From Lenzites betulinus (taxonomy: Eukaryota; Basidiomycota; Agaricomycetes; Polyporales; Polyporaceae): a stretch of 64,000 nt of DNA. Position 1 is the first letter of the stretch. Each line of letters begins with the position of its first letter. The stretch is from positions 310,001 through 374,000 of the forward strand of contig JABYQU010000011.1 in assembly GCA_022264855.1 (NCBI GenBank). The letters run 5' to 3'. The notes under the pieces were generated by a model. The model was not told where the DNA came from. It saw nothing but the letters and a program-made list of their open reading frames with translations, and searched no databases. Shown piece by piece: positions 55,021 to 64,000 of this stretch. The position numbers and the translations under genes were made by a program.

Positions 55021-56557
55021 CGTGCGATGTGAGCTGCAGGTTTTGTAGTATCGGTGTCTCGGCTATCTAGAACGGCTAGTGCTGCGATACGGGCTCAGCT
55101 GCGGGAAGAGGAGTGGTCTAGAGACCAGGTATGGACACCCTCAAATCTATCCAATATATAGCTGACTTGGCTGGGTCTGTTCGATGCCAGTGCCTAGAGC
55201 ATGATTAGAGCTGGGAAGGACGACGGAGTTGAAGCGGCGATATTGTTCCCGTCAGTCGCGGGTCCCATGATGATCGTGCACATATACACAGGCGTACGTT
55301 ATAAACGTTATTCCCTGTATATAGATGTTCCTGAACCTGGACTGCCAAGGAAACGTTCACGTTAGCACAACGGAATCAAGAATTCCTCAACGCTCCAGGA
55401 AGTTCGCGTACCGACGGAGGATGCAGCATCAGCAACCTCCGACCTGCTACCATTCAAGCTGTTTAGGATGCTTTCGGGCCACGTCCACCAGTGAGTACAG
55501 GCGGATCATGGCACGTAGCACCGCACTGGCCGTCCGCTCAAACGCCATGTTGGTCGCTGATAGGCCGTAGAACTGCGCAGCGCAACAGGGAGGGCGACAA
55601 CACGCAGGAAAGACAGGCGGTCGTCATCGGGCCAGTGGATGACGCATTCTAGGAACGTTCTGGGGGGCGGAACATCAAGAATATCGCTTTGAACGCAGGT
55701 CGATCGCCGAAAAGCCGAATCCGTGCACGGCATAGTACTTGAGCTCATGCTCACTAGCAGGAGTGCACCCTCATTTGATAAACGTTCCAGCTCCAACCCG
55801 ACTGTAGGACGCATATGCTAGGCTGACATGAAGGTTGTGGAACGGTCGCATAGATCCCCCCGGGGGGGGGGGGGGGGGGGGGGCCTCCATACCAGGGGAG
55901 TTTGGCAAGAGGAGTCGAAATGGGCCTATTCTCCTGCTCTGCTCAGGATCGCCCTGCGCATATCCGAGCCGGAGCTACTCGCAGCTCAGCGCCCACCAAA
56001 CTGAAAGTATGAGGAAATTATGGCTTACCGCCTCACATCGCCTGTAGGTAGACGCGTTGCTTCGATGCTAGGAGGATGCCTGAAGTATTGGAGCCGTAGA
56101 GATGAGGTGCATGGGTGGTACGTTCGAGCTGCTGGTCTACATGCTTCAGGCCTCGGGTTCTGCATATATGTGCCATGCATAGTCCAGGAGGCTTGGTTTT
56201 AATGAACCTCGCTACCCCACTGGCGTGTGAGTGGCTCTCAGCACGCTTGATATGCGCGGTCGTGATTCTAAGACTCGATCCTGTCAATGAACCACAAACA
56301 GCGTATGTACAAGTCGGAACGTACGTACATCGACGTCGACAGTGCGTCAACCTGATGGCGAGCACCCAGGTTAGCTGTGGGAGGGAGACACATCATAATG
56401 AGTCGTGTCTCACGCGCACGTCGGACGAACGCTTCAAATTCAAAGCAGCTCTGCGTGGTTCAACTACTTGTACATGAACATCACCCCAAAATCACAGTAC
56501 CGGAAGCCTCGTTCTCACATGCCGAAAGGTAATACTCGTGGAGTCTACGCTGGCACC
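55021..56557. other. Intergenic with a diverged direct repeat
   Basis: No supported gene in 1.5 kb. 56065-56330 resembles 59125-59325 on the same strand (shared words such as atgctag, attggagc, cacgcttg, tgcggtcgt). A G22 homopolymer lies at 55862-55883. Confidence 0.5.
55862..55883 (+). repeat. G22 homopolymer preceded by C6
   Basis: Run of 22 G directly after six C. Prone to length error in sequencing and able to form G-quadruplex. Confidence 0.9.
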
Positions 56558-58049
56558 TTAGGACGAGGGACGAATGGCTTGCGCGAGAGGCCACTTCTGG
56601 ATTGCACCCGCCGATTTCGATAATATGGTGTACTCCGTTCCATTGCCCTGATTCACGCGAGACAGTGAGTTTACGTGCAAGATCGATAGGCAGGAATGAT
56701 ACTTGCCACCATGCCGTGAGGGAAGCCGAGGTCGAACGGCACGATGCTCTCCAGATACTTGACTTGCTCCTCGGAGAGCGAGATACTGAGTGCCTCGATG
56801 TTGGCTTCCAGTTGCTCGACCTTTCGGCCGCCGATGATGGGGAAGACGTATGGTGTCTTCTGCAGCACGTAGGCGATGGCAACTAATACGTTGTCGATGT
56901 TAAGACAGGCACGTACTCATATGCATGCCTCAGAAACTCACTAGCCTGGATGTTCGTAGCGCCTACCTGCTTGGCGACTTCTTCGAGGGCCTTGCAGACT
57001 TTCTTCTCCTGCTCGGTCCGCTCCCACTCGGGCCTGCTAATCGTACGCCCTGTAACGAACATTCAGGTCCAAGACCGGCCGCAGAGGCCGTTCACGCTCA
57101 CCCTTTTCACCCGTCTGGCGACGCCTCTCTTCCTCTTCGTCGGTACGGATCTTCCCAGCAGCCAGAACACTCCAGGGCGCGAGCGCCATCCCTAACAACC
57201 AGACGTGAGCGCATGCGACAGTGTTGACTTATGTCCTGCTCACCTTCTTCCCTAGCCATAGGAATGATATCGCGCTCGAAGTCGCGCTGAAGGATGTTCC
57301 AAAGGCCTTGATAGATCACGAATGGCGTCTTGCCCATGAGGCGCGCGTACATGTTCGCCTTCGACACGAGCCAAGCGGGAGTGTCCGAGATACCCTATAG
57401 ATTTCGACGTCAACCTCGTGAACGCGCAGCGATGTCTACCTTGTGACTTACAAGGTAAAGCACCTTGCCGGCAACAACGAGGTTGTGCAAGCCATTCATC
57501 ACCTCTTCGACTGTGCAATCCCAGTCCCACTGTGAATGTTATCGTAAGCCAAGTTTCTATGGGCGCGGCGCAACGAGAGCGCTAACTTACCCAGTGCACG
57601 TATAGGATATCAATGTAGTCCGTGCGCAGCTTCTTCAGCGATGCCTCGACCGAGAGGTGCAGAGACTTCAAGTTGTTGCCGGTGTACTGGGTCTTCTGCT
57701 GAACATTCGTCGCTCCTCTCTTGTAGTTGGTGGTGTACTTCGTCGCGATGACCATCTGGTCGCGGATCCCGCGCGCCTCCATCCACTCGCCGAGGAACTC
57801 CTCCGAGGACTCATCCTGATAGGCGTTCGCCGTGTCAATAAAGTTGCCGCCGCTGTTGTAGAACGCGTCGAGAAGCTTGAAGCTGGACGCTTTGTCCATC
57901 GCGCCCATGCCCAAATCGCTCCATTTGTCGCCGATGCTCATCGCGCCGAGGCAGATGGGGGACACACGCACGCCGGCGAGGGGCGCGAGCTTGCGGTGGA
58001 TACCGAGAGCGGTCGCGGGGGGAGGAGGGGGAGCCCACAGCCTAGACAT
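56558..58049 (-). CDS. Aryl-alcohol dehydrogenase-type aldo/keto reductase, copy 2
   Basis: Paralogue of the gene at 14752-16232. Exons (minus) 58049-57591, 57529-57452, 57394-57244, 57191-57102, 57049-56942, 56882-56707, 56647-56558, each exactly the same length as its counterpart in copy 1; 383 aa. Catalytic Asp72, Tyr77, Lys104 and His152 all kept. Differences are mostly conservative ([13 protein letters not shown] against [13 protein letters not shown]). The last intron starts GC instead of GT (GTG|GCAAGT), where copy 1 has GTA|GTAAGT. TATA-like tatatatataatgg at about 58137-58150 upstream. Confidence 0.93.
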
Positions 58050-60404
58050 CTTGCGGCGAGTATCTGTTGCTACGTGCGGTGAACGTTGGGGTGAGTGAGA
58101 GAACGAAACTGCTGGTCGGTCTGTGGGGTCAGAAGGCCATTATATATATTGATGCTGGATTATCCCCCATGACGCATACCGCTGCTCTGGCTGACCTGAC
58201 TAACCGACTTCGATGATAGCACCTTGGATATTCGTTATGCAGTCGAAGCAATCGTGAGACGGATAAGAGCAGATGACACGTTTCCGGGCCCTGGACCGAT
58301 ACAAACTCACAATTCTCGAGTGTTCTACCAGCGACCGTGAAATTGATGACATCGCAACGGCGATACGTGCTATATCCGAGCAAGTATGGGCCAATGGCTG
58401 CCTCTCGATGACTCTAAGCACGCTTGGCGCGAATGGCCGTGCAGGCTGAAATGGTGTATACACCAATCCATTGAACACTGTTGCTGCAATATCAATGTCG
58501 AGCCGCGGCCTTTTCGCGATCTCGCATCAAATCTGTCGGCTGGCATCTGATTAGGGGAGACAGTGTGCCCGACTGAAGCCCCAAAGGCCAACTTGGGGCA
58601 GCCTTAGGCTCTTAGCCGTCCTTCGCCGTGCATGTATTTGCAGCCGACAAGGACCGCCCGGACGCCAGCGCTGGATATTGAATGGGGAAGTAGGAAGTAG
58701 CAGATTACGGGGATGATCGCTGACACAACCAACATGGTGAAATTGGTGAGTAACATGCATACAACTCTGTACGCAGCTCTCCGTCAGACTCAAAGTTCTG
58801 ACATAAAACCCTGGGACAGCACTCACTACGAAGCAGCTCAGATTTCTCGACTGTCAAAGGCTGAAGGAAGCAAGCCTTCTGGGCCGACGACCAAGGGGAC
58901 TCAAAAGACATGGGAGCTTCCCAAGACGATAAGCATGCCTTCTGGAGTAAACGGACCCGTCACTAGCCCTGCTCTCGAAGAACTCGGGGCATCATCATGT
59001 CCAGCTCAAAGCGAGGATGCTTGACCTACGGTCGTTCGCAGCACAATGCTCCACCGAGCAGCGTATTAGGAGTGTGGCTTGCCGCGTCACTCCGCACCTG
59101 GGTGTATTATTATACGTATTCTTGATGCTAGCGGAGACTCGGAAGCCTGGAGGATTGGAGCTGTGTAAACGAGTACGCATGAGCTCCGAGTCTTCAGCTT
59201 CATGGGCCTGCTCTACTAGGATAACATGGCTACTTACCTCATGTCAGAGGCCCCAAACACGCTTGGTGTGTGCGGTCGTAACTCTAGGCCCCGATTGTGT
59301 GAGCCACAAGAAGCGTATTGGAATCATTCTCAGCCAATTGGGGGCGTAGCAAAGTATGTACAAAGAGTATTGGAGTCAAGTTGATAGAGTGCAGCTGAGT
59401 TGGTGAATCACCCGCTCAGGGCAGTTTCGAAATGGCTCAGTACGTAGTGTTGTAACCCAGGCTAAGCGTGGGAACAAAGAGTCTAGGCGTCATATTATAT
59501 CATCATCGGATTCATCCGAGGGCGAGCCCGGAAGTGTACCACCAAGGTCCATCCCATGATGATAAGGCAGTCTTCACTACGGTCGCCCAGGACGTACGGA
59601 TGATATGTAGTGCCCCCGCAGGGCTCGCAAGGCACATCGAGGCAAGGTGTATGCGTTCACTTCAACCTACAAGACTTCTGAAGATGATCAAACCTACTTC
59701 AAGATGCGTTACCGTAGGACCCGGGTGGGATCGCACTGGCACACCAAGCTTTGGACGGAGGACGGCTTACAGTCCTATCAAAGAAATAAACCTAGGTGAT
59801 ACTGGGGAGGATTGAGCAATATCCGCGGCAGCAGAACCTCCTACCTGCATACGCCTTTGTCCAGAACAATCTGTGCGCCGCTAGATGTCAAACGTGTGCT
59901 TAGCGGATTGTCAATGTACCACTCCGAAGGTGAGTACCTCACCTCGTTCATCATGCATCAACATCCGGCGCTCATAGTATGAGACCGTTCAGTACTTCTT
60001 ACCCGCGCCCGTCGCGCTCAAGCCACCCCGGCGCACTCCCTACCACACACCACCAATCGCTACGTCGAATATCGGTGCATGCCCAGAGGTTACCGTACAT
60101 TGCATGGCTGTTAAACTAGCGCTACCGGGTCTCTGCTTCATGATCATGACAAGTATATAAACTGCGGGCGGTGCCCTGCTGCCGATGTTATAGGAGGCCG
60201 CCCATATCGTGACGGTACGCCCGGCACGCCGCTCGTTCACCGCCCCGCTCAGCCGTGGAATTAAGATTCCAGACATCTCCCCCCGTCAGGGAAGGCTTCT
60301 TCGCGTGGCCCAGCTGACGGCGAAGGCGCTTAGTATCCAGGGTCGCTCAAAACCTCGTCGGTGGCAAGTTCGTGCACGGCGAGAGGGCCTCTCCACAGAC
60401 CACC
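58050..60404. other. Intergenic: AAD copy 2 promoter, repeat, P450 promoter
   Basis: 58050-58390 is homologous to the AAD copy 1 promoter. 59125-59325 is a diverged direct copy of 56065-56330. A TATA-like tatataaact lies near 60153. The open frame 58713-59024 has no recognisable domain and was not called. Confidence 0.5.
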
Positions 60405-62830
60405 ATGTCTTCTGTCGTACAGCTCGCGGGATACGCCTTCGTTCTCTATGTCAGCTTACGACTCCTTCGATGGTTCCTGCAGAAGTCGCCGCTGGATGTC
60501 ATCCCTGGCCCGCCACCTGATTCTTGGATCTCTGGTACGTCAGAGGACTTGTACGAGGCTGAAGGCTGCATGCTAACAGTTTTCTCAGGTAACGCAACGG
60601 GAGTACTCGGCCTGGAGTCATGGGGTTACCAGGACAGGCTTGTTGAACGATACGGCAGTGTGTTCACCTGGAATGGATTGTTAAAGGTAGGACGCACTCT
60701 GCACACTGTTGTTACAAGGGTGACGAACTTTCGTGCAGAAGAAATGTCTTTACACCTTTGATACACGCGCTCTGCACAGCATATTCATAAAGGACCAAGA
60801 CATTTACATAGAGAGTCCAGTCTTTGCCAAGTACGGTCGATCGTATTCCACGAGGCGTTGGTCAATTCTAACCTCGGCCGAAGGGCTTTCCAGCTTTTCC
60901 TCGGCCCTGGACTTGTTGCAACATTTGGTAGGCCAGTCGTCGAGTTCTTTCATCATACATAACACCAAAGGTCCTCTTTAGGCGCTCAGCACCGCCGGCA
61001 GCGGAAGATACTCAATCCTTTATTCTCGGGGAAGCAAATGCGTGGACTTACACCCATTTTTACGCCCATCATCCACAAGGTTAGAACCTCCCCGCATCCT
61101 TGCGCGTGTATCACCTTTGCCTCAACGTGTCTGTATCCATAGCTCAAAGACGCGATCTCTGTTCGAGTGGCCGACGAGACTCGTGAAATTGACATGGTCG
61201 GCTGGATGGGGCGTGCAGCCCTCGAGCTGATTGGCCAGGGTGGACTCGGGCACTCTTTTGACACCCTGACAGAGGATGTCGTAGAAGATGACTTCATAAA
61301 CTCGGTCAAGACGTATTTGTGCGTCCGATCCCTAATCGTTGGCATCGTCTCGAGCTGCGATGAGCGTGTGCGCTGACCCTCCCTCGTTCGCAGCTCCACG
61401 CAGTCCCAGTTGCCTATGCTCGTGCGTATCATGATCCCGACGATGATGAAGATTGGCTCCCGGACGTTCCGTCGCAAGGTGGTGGAGATGCTCCCCGAGG
61501 GACCCTATCAGGCAATGAGGCGTATTAGCGACACGATCACCCAGCGCTCGCAAGAGCTTATAAATGAGAAGAAGAAGCTATTACAGGAGGGTGACGAAGC
61601 CACTAGGCAGCAGGTGGGCGAGCGCGCGGATATAATGAGCGTTCTGCGTGAGTGAGGACTCTCCGGTCACGGGCAACTCTGAGGTCAAAACGCTGACCAT
61701 TTGCAATCAACTTTGTCAGTCCGGGAAAACATGAAGGCGTCCACAAATGACCGTCTTACCGATGAAGAGGTCATTGCTCAAGTAGGGTGAGTTCGATCCC
61801 ACGGGCTGCCACTAGCTGGTTGGCGAAAGGGTTAACCCGTACGTAGGACGCTTGCCATTGCGGCGATGGACACGACCTCCAACACGCTAGCACGGATCCT
61901 CTATATGTTGTCGATGCACACAGATTGTCAGGAGAAGCTGCGCGAGGAGCTCATCCGGGCACGCGACGACGGTGTCGGAAAACTGCGAGACTTGGGCTAC
62001 GACGAACTCGTGCAGCTCCCCTACCTCGACGCTGTATGTCGGGAGACTCTGCGCGTGTATGTCTAGCTTCTGTCTTCTCTAATTCATTCTGTGCTAGGAA
62101 AGCTAACATTTGCGCACAGGTACTCACCGGTTGGTGGGCTCGGGCGGGTGTACGCTGCTCGCCATCTTCTCCGAGTCTCTCGTTGACTTAATCTCTGCTC
62201 ATAGCGCCCGCAAGGACACGACCCTACCGCTCTCCACGCCCGTTCGCTGCTACGACGGGACTCTCATTGATTCTGTTCCTATCAAAAGGGGGACAGCGAT
62301 ATTCGCAGATTTCCGGTCCTGCAACACCAACAAGGAGCTCTGGGGCCCGGATGCGCGCGAGTGGAAGCCGGAACGGTGGCTCAGTCCGCTCCCGAGCGCG
62401 CTAGAGGACGCCCGCATCCCCGGGGTGTACTCTAACTTGTGAGTCCTTCTCGAAGCTGAATCTATTATATGTTGTGTCTGCTTGCTGACCGACAAGTCGA
62501 ACAGGATGTCGTTCAGTGGCGGTAGCAGAGCGTGCATGTATGTCATGGTTTCCTTTCCTGTCGAACGGTTCCTGATAGAATACTTTACAGCGGCTTCAAG
62601 TTCTCCGAACTCGAGATGAGTGCGTTGGGCAACATTATTCCTTACTGGATAGTGTCCACAACTAACCCGCTCATCTGTGCTCAGAGGTCGTGCTGTCGAT
62701 ACTCATTCCCGCCTTCAGCTTCGAGCTGACGGACAAGCCTGTCACCTGGAATGCCTCCGCTGTTTCCTACCCGTCCGTGGAAGGTGCCAAGGCGTCGCTG
62801 CCCCTTCTTGTTACCCGGATCAGGGCTTGA
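60405..62830 (+). CDS. Cytochrome P450 monooxygenase
   Basis: ER-anchored heme monooxygenase of a basidiomycete multi-intron clan; substrate unknown. Exons 60405-60534, 60589-60686, 60739-60830, 60884-60927, 60982-61079, 61143-61318, 61394-61647, 61720-61786, 61847-62056, 62120-62149, 62205-62438, 62505-62537, 62591-62619, 62685-62830; 546 aa. N-terminal membrane helix LAGYAFVLYVSLRLLRWFL, Pro hinge DVIPGPPPD, C-helix HRRQRKILNPLFS, I-helix AAMDTTS (about 325-331), K-helix ETLR (386-389), PERW, heme loop FSGGSRACIGFKF with Cys488. Exon 10 (30 nt) is set by a GTACGC donor, the only one that keeps frame into VARKDTTLPLS. Confidence 0.9.
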
Positions 62831-63962
62831 GCAGTGCTGGGTCTTGAGACGGGATGAGGAGGTGGCGAACAGCGCTCACTCACCAAATTGCGAGGAACTT
62901 TTCTGCTTGTGCTTTGTGGTCTCAAACTCGTCCCCCTTGTTGAGCTTAGTCCGTGTTGCGAGACTCTGTCGTTGATAGTACATATAGCGGGCCATAGACC
63001 AGGCTTCCGCAGAAAGTTACCCACACTCGGTGGTACCCAACATGAAGCAATAGCTGGCAATGGTGATAGTAACCCAGTCAAACAGAAGTCGGGGTCCTCG
63101 CTGGCAGGCTCTTGTTTTCGGCGGACCCTGGACACTTATCTGGCGTCTCTCTCTCTCACTCCCACCACCACCTCATGCTCCAAACTCGAGGCGGTCTTAT
63201 CTATAGGTTCTACCTTGTATGAATATACACTGGTCTCTGGCTGATGTCTCACCCATTGCAAAACCGAGGTTTGGACGATGTCAACTGGTTTAGCGGCAGG
63301 TCTCTCCCAAAATTTTGGTGTCCAAAAACTCCGGATGCTTTCCCTCGGTCAAAGCACCGCTTGAGAACACTACCGAAGCCGAAAGGCACTATCAAGCTCA
63401 CGGTGTGTTCATCATGTCCGCATCCGCACGCCACACCAAGCGCCGTCGCATGCCCGGTGTTACGCTGCGCTTGGAGTGGCCCACTGTGTTATATCGAATG
63501 CCTTCATAATAGTTGTTGTTTCAATACGAGATGCCATCTGACCTGGGGTAAGAAGCATGCGCAGGAGACTTCCCAGGTTCCACCACCTGCGCGCTCGCAA
63601 ACGTGGCGAGTTCCACCCTCGGAGATGCACCCTCGGAGCGACGGAACGGATGCTGTCGCCCACGGGATTTCATTTCGAGCTTCTCGCCCTCATATCGGCC
63701 TTCTCGAGCTTTCCTCGCGTTCGCATTTTCCGATTCCGGTGTGGCGCGAGGCACCAAGCCTCGAGGGTCCGGACGCTAATCCAGGCCTCATTGCAGACGC
63801 GTGTCGATCCGCGCGTTCCGCAACACTGCAGAGGCATGTTCTCCGCCCTCGCCATGTCCTGTTATAAGCTGCCTATCGCACAGATGGGCCCCGATCCCTT
63901 CCACCATCTGCGATACCATCCCCCCTTCTTTCCCCCGCCTTTTCTTCTTCGCCTTTTCAGCC
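62831..63962. other. Intergenic, nothing recognised
   Basis: P450 3' region and the promoter of a possible next gene. A long pyrimidine tract (about 63918-63960) ends just before an ATG. Confidence 0.45.
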
Positions 63963-64000
63963 ATGGGTGTCGGCGACCTTGAGAGCCCCCGCAGCCCCGC
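63963..64000 (+). CDS. Possible start of a gene cut by the window edge
   Basis: ATG in good context (gccATGG) right after a pyrimidine-rich tract typical of fungal promoters; reads MGVGDLESPRSP. Too short to identify. Confidence 0.3.
   Translation, partial: MGVGDLESPRSP

Noticed and set aside
58713..59024. 103-codon ATG-initiated frame upstream of the P450
   Set aside because: No homologous family recognised, no introns, weak coding character. It overlaps repeat-bearing intergenic DNA.

Overview
The window is nuclear DNA of a filamentous basidiomycete, most likely an Agaricomycete of wood-decay type. Protein-coding genes are cut by many short introns (about 45-65 nt, GT...AG). Families present include tandem heme-thiolate peroxidases, aryl-alcohol dehydrogenase-type aldo-keto reductases, a multi-intron cytochrome P450, a trifunctional folate enzyme and Atg1. 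Exon models were assembled by hand from splice sites, reading frame and family knowledge. No alignment was run.

Layout. 1-18.8 kb is a compact gene block: F-box/LRR protein (-), Sds3/Dep1-like deacetylase-complex subunit (+), Ser/Thr-rich single-pass membrane protein (+), DUF4743-Nudix hydrolase (+), two tandem membrane-anchored heme-thiolate peroxidases (+), SFM1-like methyltransferase (+), aryl-alcohol dehydrogenase AAD copy 1 (+), ribosomal protein eS30 (+) with an apparent C/D-box snoRNA in its last intron, and EMC2 (-).

18.9-38.5 kb is a transposon nest with no confident host gene. A DNA transposon with 16-bp perfect terminal inverted repeats and an 8-bp target duplication (18883-34614, about 1.1 kb once insertions are subtracted) holds a nearly intact Ty1/copia element and a Ty3/gypsy chromovirus. 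The copia gag is split by an 871-bp LTR-like element. The chromovirus carries three extra overlapping ORFs after pol: two small membrane proteins and a zinc-knuckle protein. A second TIR element (35472-38461, 22-bp TIR, 8-bp duplication) follows and contains another 871-bp LTR-like copy.

39.1-49.4 kb holds the FOL1 folate-synthesis gene, a third TIR element (42355-45886, about 60-bp TIR, 8-bp duplication, array of GTCTCC/GGAGAC palindromes) ending about 220 bp before the ATG1 start codon, and ATG1.

49.9-64 kb holds RTF1 (-), divergent SOF1/DCAF13 (+), a small unknown protein (-), AAD copy 2 (-) with the same seven-exon layout as copy 1, a P450 (+), and the possible start of a gene cut by the window edge.

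The host genes do not form one pathway. They mix housekeeping functions (chromatin, transcription elongation, ribosome biogenesis, ER membrane insertion, folate, autophagy) with lignocellulose or xenobiotic oxidation (peroxidases, AADs, P450). The most noteworthy signals are the chromovirus accessory ORFs with an ideal -1 frameshift heptamer, three separate TIR elements with exact 8-bp duplications, and the intronic double-guide snoRNA.
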